This document shows, piece after piece, positions 16,189 to 25,733 of a stretch of DNA of 43,537 nt. How positions within the stretch are numbered: position 1 is the stretch's first letter; each line of letters opens with the position of its first letter. A program made the translations under genes and the position numbers. The stretch spans positions 1 through 43,537 of the forward strand of contig CALLLL010000187.1 of NCBI GenBank assembly GCA_938082445.1, written 5' to 3'. The notes under the pieces were generated by a model, which was not told the DNA's origin, did no database searches, and saw nothing but the letters and a program-made list of their open reading frames with translations. Source of the stretch: an uncultured bacterium (GTDB taxonomy: Bacteria > Hydrogenedentota > Hydrogenedentia > Hydrogenedentales > GCA-2746185).

Positions 16189-17202
16189 TCAGGGGAACCA
16201 TTTGTTTCCGTCTTCGTGTCCTTCAGGAGCAAGGAGCCACATGGTGGAACCAGCATCTTGAGGGAATTTACCGAATTCAACGTGACCATCCATGAAGAGG
16301 ATGTTCGCTCCACCAGGAAGGTGGTTGAATTCTTCAGACACAATACCAGAATCTTCGGAACGGCTAGAGTCCCAAAGGATAGGCAGCGTGGATTGTGCTT
16401 TTGCACTACCAGCTGGGTTATTGATGTCAGTAATCAAGAAACGCTCAATACCTTCTTTCAAAGTAAGAAGTGTTTCAGTTACACCACTGTCGTTGGTTAC
16501 GTCGAATGCTTCACCCAAGTTACCGAAGGTGTAAGATTGACCAGCTGAGTTTGTACCAGCATCGATTGCGATACCAACTTCATAGTAGTCAGCAGCAGTA
16601 ATCAACTGAGTTGGGTTGAATGCAACACCCCAGTATGTGTAGGAGTCACCGCTTGGGTGTGGGTAACAGCTACTTGTATCACCAGTGTAATCATCTGGGT
16701 TTTGACTGCTACAACCAGTACCTACACCACCATTTGCAGCCATGTAAGCAGCAGCAGTTTTAGCAGCGTTGTATGGGCTGTCTACTGTAGCCCATGCAGG
16801 GTCAGCATCACGCCATTGCCATCCAGCACTGTTACCAGCACCATCACGGTCTGATGGGCAGAAGAACACAGCAGGATCAGCCAAGTATTCTGGGAATACT
16901 GCAGCAAGACTAGGGATAGACCAGATACGACCGTAATCGTCCAATGGCAATGCATCCGTTACCAAGTGGTCAGTCAACTTTGCGTTACGTTGGTCAATGT
17001 AGCGGCTAGGCATTACTTCACCATCGGACTCATTGGCGAACATTTTGTAAACCAAACCAATTTGCTTCAAGTTGTTTTGACAACTTGCGCGACGGGCTGC
17101 TTCACGTGCACGTGAAAGTGCAGGCAACAAGATTGCTGCCAAGATACCGATGATCGCAATAACGACCAACAGCTCAATAAGCGTAAAACCTTTCTTTTTC
17201 AT
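16189..17202 (-). CDS. DUF1559-type pseudopilin (type II secretion/type IV pilin-like)
   Basis: A 337-residue protein with a class III prepilin leader: [19 protein letters not shown], cleavage expected between G5 and F6, with Glu at mature position 5. It continues with [20 protein letters not shown], the DUF1559 signature, then a large extracellular domain. Near the C-terminus is [14 protein letters not shown], the conserved His-spacer-Asp-Gly element of this family (ten residues between His and Asp-Gly here). Members are abundant in PVC-group bacteria and act in secretion or surface fibres. The start is ATG at 17202 with an AGGAG ribosome site. It has its own strong promoter and terminator, so it is monocistronic and probably well expressed. 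Confidence 0.93.
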   Translation of the reverse strand: MKKKGFTLIELLVVIAIIGILAAILLPALSRAREAARRASCQNNLKQIGLVYKMFANESDGEVMPSRYIDQRNAKLTDHLVTDALPLDDYGRIWSIPSLAAVFPEYLADPAVFFCPSDRDGAGNSAGWQWRDADPAWATVDSPYNAAKTAAAYMAANGGVGTGCSSQNPDDYTGDTSSCYPHPSGDSYTYWGVAFNPTQLITAADYYEVGIAIDAGTNSAGQSYTFGNLGEAFDVTNDSGVTETLLTLKEGIERFLITDINNPAGSAKAQSTLPILWDSSRSEDSGIVSEEFNHLPGGANILFMDGHVEFGKFPQDAGSTMWLLAPEGHEDGNKWFP

Positions 17203-17694
17203 ACTAATTCTCCTTTTCTAAATAAATAGATTAGAACATATATCCCTAAACTGCGAAACCACTCCGCAATCTTATCTCAATTCGAACACAGATCAAGCTG
17301 AGTAAAAGCCACTCCAATCGGAGATGACTAAAAAGGGCAATTCAAATGACTTTCATTAATTGGCAACCCTTTACCCATGAGTAGATAGTATAACGAAAGT
17401 CTTATAATAGTATTAAAAATAGTTTGTATTGTCAAGAAGAAATTCTAAAAAAAATCGCCTCTGTAAATTCTTTAAAAATAATCACTTATGTTTGTTTACA
17501 TGCAAACCTTATTAAGTAATTCCGTATAATTGCATATTTGCGATGCAGAAAACGTAAATTATTTGTCTAACTATCGCTAAAAATTCGTAATTTTGGATGA
17601 TTTTTGGCGTTTTGGGCTTTTTTCATGGATATTTTCGACAATGAATTGAAATGACCATGAAAGCTACACTTATTCTCTTAACTATCCTACGTGC
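17203..17694. other. Long AT-rich intergenic region containing the pseudopilin leader
   Basis: A 492-base gap between two minus-strand genes. Its first half is the roughly 200-base untranslated leader of the pseudopilin gene, in which two small hairpins can be drawn (CTCC-GATT-GGAG and one around TGCG/CGCA). I do not recognise a known riboswitch. The rest (17436-17694) is AT-rich with an imperfect inverted repeat TTTCATGG/CCATGAAA (17621-17662) that could weakly terminate the cupin gene. I see no coding or RNA gene. Confidence 0.5.
17407..17435 (-). promoter_or_regulatory. Strong sigma-70 promoter of the pseudopilin gene
   Basis: On the minus strand a perfect TTGACA -35 box (17435-17430), a 17-base spacer and a TACTAT -10 box (17412-17407). 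The start would be near 17400, giving a leader of about 200 bases. Confidence 0.65.
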
Positions 17695-18045
17695 TTAGGC
17701 AAAGTAATGTACTGCCAACCACACGGTTTCTTCATTCAACGATGTATGCTCCACGCGGTGAAGACAGTGTGCTGGAATGTGCAGGTAATCACCGGGGCCT
17801 AACACCTTTTCATTGTTAGTTGTTTTAAAAAGTATACGCGCTTCACCTTTAAGAATGAGTACCCATTCGTCTTCGTCTTGATCGTACCATTGCCCTTGAG
17901 GCGTTACTTGCCCACCGGAAACAATTCGCTCCATTCGAAATTTTTTACCCTCCAATAATTGGTCGAAGGATTCTTCTTTTAGATAGTCTTTCGAATACTT
18001 GTACAGATGCTGAACAGTTGGAGCATTTTCATTCATTTGACTCAT
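17695..18045 (-). CDS. Small cupin-domain protein
   Basis: A 116-residue single-domain cupin, a small beta-barrel that usually binds a metal and acts as an isomerase, dioxygenase or sugar/ligand sensor. The barrel strands are visible, with the first motif around QWYDQDEDEWVLILKGEA (usual His ligands replaced by acidic and Gln residues) and the second around GPGDYLHIPAHCLHRVEH, which carries several His residues. No signal peptide, so cytoplasmic. The start at 18045 has no strong ribosome site; the ATG at 18036 is an alternative. It lies about 100 bases after the L7/L12-like gene and might be co-transcribed. Substrate unknown. Confidence 0.8.
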   Translation of the reverse strand: MSQMNENAPTVQHLYKYSKDYLKEESFDQLLEGKKFRMERIVSGGQVTPQGQWYDQDEDEWVLILKGEARILFKTTNNEKVLGPGDYLHIPAHCLHRVEHTSLNEETVWLAVHYFA

Positions 18046-18147
18046 GGCTTAGGACCCCAGATAAACGTCGATCGATCTCATGGTAGTTGCGTTCATACAT
18101 GAAGCTACGCTTGAATTGGTTTCAGAGATGTATATGAAAGGATGCAT

Positions 18148-18396
18148 TTAAAATAGCGTGCTTGCAAATAACCCTAATCCCATAGCGCTGAAGAGCGCTA
18201 TGGCAGCACAACCGCCGGATTTGAAACGATCCGGATATTCATCTCTCAGGGGATCAATGATTTGCTCGACAGCTTCTTTTGATTCTTTTAAGCCTAGACC
18301 GGTCTTTTCTAGATAGGCTTTAATCGCTTGTATCTTTCCTTGTTCCAGAAAAATAGATTGGATGTGCTCGTTAATGTCTTCTTCATTTTCGCTCAT
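18148..18396 (-). CDS. Small membrane protein with ribosomal L7/L12 C-domain-like fold
   Basis: An 82-residue protein. Residues about 20-48 (GKIQAIKAYLEKTGLGLKES and following) match the helical hairpin of the ribosomal protein L7/L12 C-terminal domain, where the usual sequence is KIxVIKxxRxxTGLGLKEAK. A C-terminal hydrophobic segment (about 62-82) is a likely tail anchor. It is too short and lacks the N-terminal domain to be L7/L12 itself. An AGGA ribosome site precedes the ATG. It begins 14 bases after the stop of the inner permease gene, so it is the last gene of the sugar-transport operon. Similar small proteins are annotated only as L7/L12-like; function unknown. Confidence 0.8.
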   Translation of the reverse strand: MSENEEDINEHIQSIFLEQGKIQAIKAYLEKTGLGLKESKEAVEQIIDPLRDEYPDRFKSGGCAAIALFSAMGLGLFASTLF

Positions 18397-18409
18397 AGTG
18401 ATTATCCTT

Positions 18410-19321
18410 TTAGCCTTTTAATGCCCCAGCGGTTATCCCCTTGGTAAGTTGACGCTGCAATACTAAGTACGTAATTAGTGTAGGAATAATCACAATTACA
18501 AGTCCAGCGAAGAGCAGTCCGAAGTCGGTATTGTATTGCGCTTGAATGCTTACATTGGATAAGCCAAGTGGCAGCGTCTTTTTTTCGGGTGTATTCACAA
18601 AAATTAAGGCAAATAGATACTCATTCCATAACCCCAGGAAATTAAAGATGGCAGCACTAATGATTCCGGGCCGAGCAAGGGGGAGCATGATACGCCAAAA
18701 CACGGTAAATTCGCTGGCACCATCAATGATTGCTGATTCACGTAGGGCATTGGGCAGGGATTTAAAAAATCCGGTTAGTATAAGGATAGTAAAGGGCAGG
18801 CTAAATGCGATGTAAATCAGAATGAGGCCCGCATGGGAATTGTGTAATTGGATTTCAATACCCAATGGCGCGGTCCACGCACTCAACGTTTCAGACAGAT
18901 ATGAGTATTGAAAAAAGAGAGGCACTAAGGTGAGCTGTGCAGGTATCATCATGCCACTAATGAAGTAAAGATAAATAAGCCTGTTGCCTAAGCTCGGTAT
19001 TTTGGCTAAAGCGTAGGCGGCCATGGCCCCAAAGAGTAGAATCATGACAAGCGAAACACTGGTTACGATAAGACTATTGAGGAAATACTGGCTAAAATTG
19101 GATTCTACCCAGGCATTTTGGAAATTGGACTGAGCAGACTCCTGAGGGGTTGGATGCCCTGCTTCCTCTTGGTGAGGTGAGCCTTGCACAAGCCATGGAA
19201 CGCCAAAGGGATTTTCAACTATCTCTTTGGAGCTACGCAGTGAGTTCACACCAACCCAAGCCAAGGGTATAGTGACCGCTAGTAACCAAAGAGAAAGAAG
19301 TATGTACGTTAAATATTTCAT
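18410..19321 (-). CDS. Sugar ABC transporter permease (MalG/CUT1 type)
   Basis: A 303-residue inner-membrane permease with about six membrane segments (first at 5-22, last at about 268-288). The ABC-coupling EAA loop reads ESAIIDGASEFTVFWRIMLPLARPG (here broken by the family's usual Gly), which contacts the ATPase. An unusual hydrophilic stretch of about 35 residues (GSPHQEEAGHPTPQES and flanks) is inserted in the first periplasmic loop. The ATG at 19321 is preferred over the TTG one codon earlier. It starts 4 bases after the stop of the partner permease gene. The importer most likely takes up an oligosaccharide or sugar; the substrate cannot be told from sequence alone. Confidence 0.92.
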   Translation of the reverse strand: MKYLTYILLSLWLLAVTIPLAWVGVNSLRSSKEIVENPFGVPWLVQGSPHQEEAGHPTPQESAQSNFQNAWVESNFSQYFLNSLIVTSVSLVMILLFGAMAAYALAKIPSLGNRLIYLYFISGMMIPAQLTLVPLFFQYSYLSETLSAWTAPLGIEIQLHNSHAGLILIYIAFSLPFTILILTGFFKSLPNALRESAIIDGASEFTVFWRIMLPLARPGIISAAIFNFLGLWNEYLFALIFVNTPEKKTLPLGLSNVSIQAQYNTDFGLLFAGLVIVIIPTLITYLVLQRQLTKGITAGALKG

Positions 19322-19325
19322 CAAC

Positions 19326-20252
19326 CTAATACTCCAAGCTATCTTTGCGTGAGAAGTTTAGGGTGATCAGCGTAGCGATGAATACAAGTATGAACAGGAC
19401 GACAGCAACCGCTGCGGCATACCCCACATTATATTCGTGAAAGACTTTTTGATAGAGCACGGTGGCCATCACATGGGAATTTTTATTGGGGAGCTCAGCT
19501 TCCATCACCCACACAGCATCGAAAAATTTAGCCGTGCTTATAATAAAAAAGACAATTCCGACAATAAACACCTCACGTATCAAAGGGAAGGTTATGTGCC
19601 AAAATTGTTGTCGAGGCGATGCGCCATCGATCGTGGCGGCTTCATAAAATTCTTCCGGTATGGATTGCATGGCCGCCAGAAAAAGTACCATATAGAATCC
19701 GGTGGCAGTCCACACGAGCATAGGCACGATGGACCAAATCAGGTAGTTTGAATCGGTGAAAGGAAAGGGTGCTGGCGATTGGTCTTTATCCAAAAATACG
19801 CCGGGTAATGCTTCCTGAAGTTGAATCCAGACTGCATTAATGATGCCAAAATCGGTAGTACTGTACATTTGTTGCCAAAGAATGGCGATAGCTACAGCAG
19901 CGAGGATATTGGGGAAAAAGAATGCTACTCGGAAAATGCCGGCACCTCGCATCCCTCGGTGGATTGTTGAAGCGAACAGGAGCGCCAGACAAAGAGTAAT
20001 CGCTCCACCCGCTACCATTAAAATGGCATTGTTTTTGAGTGCCGGTATAAATAAGTCATCGGCTAAGAGGGCTTGGAAGTTTTGTGTACCTACCCACTCT
20101 GGCTCATTAAATCCATCCCACTTTTGAAACGAATAAATCAGAGCGCGGACACCGGGTAAAGCAGTGAAACAGGTAAACAGAATAAGCGCGGGAGCAATTA
20201 AGAACCATCGCAAGCGTTTAAGTTCACGATTAATGTGCATGGTCTTCACCAT
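19326..20252 (-). CDS. Sugar ABC transporter permease (MalF/CUT1 type)
   Basis: A 308-residue permease with six membrane segments and the CUT1 coupling loop EAATIDGASPRQQFWHITFP. It pairs with the MalG-type permease downstream. The N-terminus is uncertain: ATG at 20252 or 20240 and GTG at 20258 are all possible, none with a strong ribosome site, and all overlap the end of the binding-protein gene, which implies translational coupling. Position and family are clear. Confidence 0.9.
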   Translation of the reverse strand: MVKTMHINRELKRLRWFLIAPALILFTCFTALPGVRALIYSFQKWDGFNEPEWVGTQNFQALLADDLFIPALKNNAILMVAGGAITLCLALLFASTIHRGMRGAGIFRVAFFFPNILAAVAIAILWQQMYSTTDFGIINAVWIQLQEALPGVFLDKDQSPAPFPFTDSNYLIWSIVPMLVWTATGFYMVLFLAAMQSIPEEFYEAATIDGASPRQQFWHITFPLIREVFIVGIVFFIISTAKFFDAVWVMEAELPNKNSHVMATVLYQKVFHEYNVGYAAAVAVVLFILVFIATLITLNFSRKDSLEY

Positions 20253-21609
20253 AGTCACTTGGGTTCAACAACACAGCATCGGGGATAGCACGCTCAGCAG
20301 TGGCCACTTCATGGGCAATTCCATCATCCAAGGTTCGTGCAAACTCTTCCGGCGTTAAAGTGCCTCGACACAAGTCTTGTATAGCAGCATCCATCACTTG
20401 TGATTTCCACGCAGGAAAAAGCATATACGGCCGAACATTAAAACTACCGGGTGAATCATTCACGATATCAACTACTGAGGCAATGGCTGGTGAAAAATTT
20501 TCCGGTGCATTAACTTCACGTAAAGGGGATATTGCCCCAATGGATTTACTCATGCCCGGAGCATGTTGAGGCGATACAAGGTATCGAGCGAATTCAAAGG
20601 CGATGTCAGGATGTTTCGCAGCCCTTGGCACAAAGAGAAATTCCATGCCTTGACCGTGGACCATTTTGCCATTCCCCTTCCAATCAGGCGATCCGGGAAT
20701 GTCGAATGAACGTAATTCGAAGTCTGCTGGTATGGTTTCACGCATTTCATTTTCAAGCCAGACACCACAAAAAATCATAGCCGTGTTGCCCTGAATAAAT
20801 TGAAGTTGAGCTTCTGTATGGGTCATGGCGAGCGCGCCAGGTTGGTAATAATCGGCTACGAGATCTTGAAAAACCTGCGCAGCTTTAAGGGCATCAGGAT
20901 GCGAGAATGCATTGGGCTCTAAGGCATTGATCCGATTTATGGCTTCAACACCCCCGATACGTTGTACAAGGGTAATGTATGTACTCCATGCATAGAAATA
21001 TGAATTTTTCCCTTGTAATGCGATGGGGGCCATCCCCGATTGTTTAATTTTCTCACACAAATCTATGTATTCATCCCAGGTTTTTGGGATTTCCCAACCT
21101 CTTTCCTTATATAATAAAGCGTTGTACCAACAAGTCCATGCACCAAAAGCCGCTGGGACAGCATATACATCCCCATCACTTTTAAACATATTGAGCATGC
21201 CCGGTGCATAGCGATCAGCCCATTTTTGCTGTTCAAAACCCAAAGCAGGCTCCGCCAAGGGCGCATTTAAGGGCATAAGTTTATCAGCAGCAATCAATAA
21301 CCACAGGGGTAATCGCTCATCCAGGATTAAATCAGGGGGATTGCCGCGTAAAAGACGCGGTTTTAGGATATTGGCTAGTTTTGGATCTCCCCAAAGTTCA
21401 ATTTTGATATTTCGGTGGGCATTTTCACGGTTAAACTGCTCCGCCATTTGCTGGTGCCACTCAATTCCAAAGGCACCTTTAAATATAGCCACTTCAACGA
21501 CCTGTATTTCTTGGGCCGTATCGTCAATTCGATGTACCGCATCGGAGTAAAACGCCAGGACAAGCATAATCGACAAAAATAAGAATATGGAGAATACATA
21601 ACGAAGCAT
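20230..21609 (-). CDS. Extracellular sugar-binding protein of an ABC importer
   Basis: A 459-residue solute-binding protein of the family 1 type. The ATG at 21609 gives a hydrophobic N-terminus (LRYVFSIFLFLSIMLVLAFY) serving as signal peptide or anchor; no lipobox Cys is present. The mature part shows the usual features: VEVAIFKGAFGIEWHQQMAEQF at the start, PPDLILD, MNMFKSDGDVYAVPAAFG-like and GNTAMIFCGVWLENE blocks, and AFEFARYLVSP near the end. Longer upstream frames lack any signal-like start. First gene of the importer operon. No ATP-binding subunit is encoded here, so a shared MsiK/UgpC-type ATPase elsewhere is expected. Confidence 0.92.
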   Translation of the reverse strand: MLRYVFSIFLFLSIMLVLAFYSDAVHRIDDTAQEIQVVEVAIFKGAFGIEWHQQMAEQFNRENAHRNIKIELWGDPKLANILKPRLLRGNPPDLILDERLPLWLLIAADKLMPLNAPLAEPALGFEQQKWADRYAPGMLNMFKSDGDVYAVPAAFGAWTCWYNALLYKERGWEIPKTWDEYIDLCEKIKQSGMAPIALQGKNSYFYAWSTYITLVQRIGGVEAINRINALEPNAFSHPDALKAAQVFQDLVADYYQPGALAMTHTEAQLQFIQGNTAMIFCGVWLENEMRETIPADFELRSFDIPGSPDWKGNGKMVHGQGMEFLFVPRAAKHPDIAFEFARYLVSPQHAPGMSKSIGAISPLREVNAPENFSPAIASVVDIVNDSPGSFNVRPYMLFPAWKSQVMDAAIQDLCRGTLTPEEFARTLDDGIAHEVATAERAIPDAVLLNPSDYGEDHAH

Positions 21610-21849
21610 GATTCTATTGTAAACAGATTGTACATAAGTTGGCAATATACAATGTGATATAGCCCTTGACATGAAAGTATATAATTGACACAATAAACGT
21701 TGTTGTGTTAATTTCTAGTGTACAGAAAAGTAAAGTATACACGAAGTTGTTCTCACCGAAAGCGAAACAGTTTGTTTTGCCTTTGCATGTTGCCATGTAG
21801 TTTCGGCGTTCGTTTCTTCGTTAAATAGTACCCAACGATAGGATATCTC

Positions 21850-23535
21850 ATGAAATCAATTCACCTACCAATTCGTTTGTTTTTGCTGGCACTGCTCGTC
21901 CTGGCTCAGGCTCCGGCATTTGCCTGGGGACCGGAATCTCGCGAAGCCATCACACGCAGTGCATATCGCATTTTGCAATATGACATATACGAAATTGCTA
22001 AAGCAGGCGATATTTCCTATGAAGCAGATTTGATTCGTGGCGCGCGTGATGGGAAAAGCATTATTGCAAAAAACCTTCCTTTAAACACAGATCAACAAGC
22101 GATGGAAGCAATTGCTTCTGAAATCCAACTCTTACGTGCTGTTCGTAAAAATGGTGTAGGTAGCCACTTTGCTTACCGTTTGGGTGTATTGTCCGCATTA
22201 ATTGCTGACACGATGCAACCCTATGGTAATGCATATACCGACGAGCAAAAGGAATTAAAAAAATCCTTGGATGCGTCTATGGATGAGTTGGTGTATAGAA
22301 TGAATCCAACCATCTTAAAAACCAAGAACAAGTATGTACTTTCTATCGATCAATACTTTTATGCAAATCGCCCTATGTTTAAAGAAGACCTTTCTTTGAT
22401 TCGTGAAGACTATCGTCATGATGAAGGCTTTGATGGATTTGCAAGTAATGCGATGGAAGGGTATTTTATTCGTTCCGTAGAAATGATTGTGGATGTTTGG
22501 TACACCATCATGAATGGCAAGGAAAATCCACGCGCGAGTAAACCTTCAAAAGACTCCATTACGCGTTATTATGTGGATGAAATTGGCTATTTACTAAGCG
22601 TCCGTGAGAATTTGGATTTCGCCAAACGTGCCTATGGAGTGTATCAGAAACTCGATACGCGCCTCATAGAAACACACATTGATTTGGGTGACCAATTTTA
22701 TGCTTTCGGTACGGAAGAAAGTATGGAAATTGGGGTAAACGAATGGAAGGTTGCCCAAAAAAAACCAGGAAAAGTAAGCAAAGATGCTTCTCGACGTCTT
22801 TCAGCGCACTACATCAGCCTCGGTGATTCGTATGTAGAAAATGCCCAAAGTCCTGAGTATTTAGAATCAGATTATACCGATGCCATTCGTGCCTATCACA
22901 ATGCCTTTACTTATGACCGCACCAATGAAATTGCTTCCTCTAAAGTGATTGAAGCTACAGACCTTAAAGAAAAACGCGACAAGGCACGTGACAAAGAACA
23001 AACCTATATCGATGAAGGATTGGAAAAAGTTAAAGAAGCGGAAAAAGCGCGTAATAATGAAAACTTTGGTCAATCACTTATCTCATACAACAGTGCAATT
23101 ATTTTGTTTGAGCAAGTTACCGATCTTTTCCGCGATTTGAAAGCGACTGCATCGGACAACATCAATAACGTTAATAACAATAAGAAATCGACTATACGCG
23201 AAGTAATCAATACCGCAAACAATAAAATGGAACAAGCTGACGATGCATTATTAAATGCAGAGTACGACCTTGCTATTGAGTACTACAACGCAGTTTCCAG
23301 CACGGTTTCGGTTATTTTGACTGTTGTACCGGAAGGCAGTGTGGATGAGAAAACAGTGAATGCACTGATTGAAACGGCTGAATTTGGTAAAGAAGATGTA
23401 GGACGTGCCAAAAAACGAGCTGAAGAAAAGAAAAATGCTCCCCCAGTCCCTGGCGCTAAACCAGGCGCAAACGCAGCGAAACCTCCTGCAGCAAAACCTG
23501 CACCGGCCAATAACAGCCGTCGCAATCGTGATTAA
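21850..23535 (+). CDS. Secreted helical-repeat protein of unknown function
   Basis: A 561-residue exported protein. The signal peptide ends APAFA and the mature chain begins WGPESREAITRSAYRILQ. An N-terminal domain (about 26-250) has a RLGVLSALIADTMQPYGNAY segment. The centre and C-terminal half (about 260-520) is helical with TPR-like spacing and long charged helices (KEKRDKARDKEQTY and neighbours). The tail (about 520-561) is Lys/Ala/Pro-rich and low in complexity. An N-terminal Trp and a D-x-x-QP-like segment are reminiscent of zinc phospholipase C/S1-P1 nucleases, but the expected His residues are mostly missing, so I do not assign that. The ATG at 21850 follows a weak AGGA-like site. Monocistronic, with its own terminator. 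Confidence 0.8.
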   Translation: MKSIHLPIRLFLLALLVLAQAPAFAWGPESREAITRSAYRILQYDIYEIAKAGDISYEADLIRGARDGKSIIAKNLPLNTDQQAMEAIASEIQLLRAVRKNGVGSHFAYRLGVLSALIADTMQPYGNAYTDEQKELKKSLDASMDELVYRMNPTILKTKNKYVLSIDQYFYANRPMFKEDLSLIREDYRHDEGFDGFASNAMEGYFIRSVEMIVDVWYTIMNGKENPRASKPSKDSITRYYVDEIGYLLSVRENLDFAKRAYGVYQKLDTRLIETHIDLGDQFYAFGTEESMEIGVNEWKVAQKKPGKVSKDASRRLSAHYISLGDSYVENAQSPEYLESDYTDAIRAYHNAFTYDRTNEIASSKVIEATDLKEKRDKARDKEQTYIDEGLEKVKEAEKARNNENFGQSLISYNSAIILFEQVTDLFRDLKATASDNINNVNNNKKSTIREVINTANNKMEQADDALLNAEYDLAIEYYNAVSSTVSVILTVVPEGSVDEKTVNALIETAEFGKEDVGRAKKRAEEKKNAPPVPGAKPGANAAKPPAAKPAPANNSRRNRD

Positions 23536-23550
23536 TTAATTAGTCTATTG

Positions 23551-23583
23551 GCGACCCTCATGTATATGAGGGTCGCTTTTTTT
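23551..23583 (+). terminator. Rho-independent terminator
   Basis: A perfect 11-bp stem (GCGACCCTCAT with ATGAGGGTCGC, loop GTAT) is followed by seven T, 16 bases after the stop of the secreted-protein gene. Confidence 0.95.
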
Positions 23584-23615
23584 ATGCCCAGACCTCTACA
23601 CCCCACCATTCTAAT

Positions 23616-23645
23616 TTGGCCCAAAGACCCTTTTTTTGCTATACT
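23616..23645 (+). promoter_or_regulatory. Promoter of the transketolase gene
   Basis: TTGGCC (23616-23621), 18-base spacer, then TGC-TATACT, an extended -10 box (TATACT at 23640-23645). The start would be near 23652, about 80 bases before the ATG at 23732. Confidence 0.5.
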
Positions 23646-23665
23646 TTGGCCTTTGAGCGTCTATC

Positions 23666-23680
23666 CGGTCACAGTGACCG
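23666..23680. promoter_or_regulatory. 15-bp palindrome just downstream of the transketolase promoter
   Basis: CGGTCAC-A-GTGACCG is a perfect 7-1-7 palindrome at about +14 to +28 of the predicted transcript. This is a typical repressor-site position. No known regulator is recognised. Confidence 0.4.
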
Positions 23681-23731
23681 TGCATGTTTCTGAAACAAAC
23701 TCAACGTTACACTTTTATAGGATTGTTACTA

Positions 23732-25624
<1,893 letters not shown>

Positions 25625-25680
25625 GCACAGGGCTCTCCCATGTCTTTACCATCGCCAATATCGATAACTATATAAATATG

Positions 25681-25708
25681 GCCCACCTGTGTTCAGGTGG
25701 GCTTTTTA
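25681..25708 (+). terminator. Rho-independent terminator of the transketolase gene
   Basis: A perfect 9-bp stem (GCCCACCTG with CAGGTGGGC, loop TGTT) followed by TTTTT. Confidence 0.95.
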
Positions 25709-25733
25709 GTAACAATGCATAAGGAATTGAAAC

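Noticed and set aside
17621..17662. TTTCATGG/CCATGAAA inverted repeat as a terminator of the cupin gene
   Set aside because: The loop is 26 bases and the stem only 8 bp; too weak to list separately.
21685..21713. TTGACA with TTAATT 17 bases later as a promoter for the secreted helical protein
   Set aside because: The -10 box is poor and the leader would be long; a second TTGACA lies 20 bases before. Kept as a possibility only.
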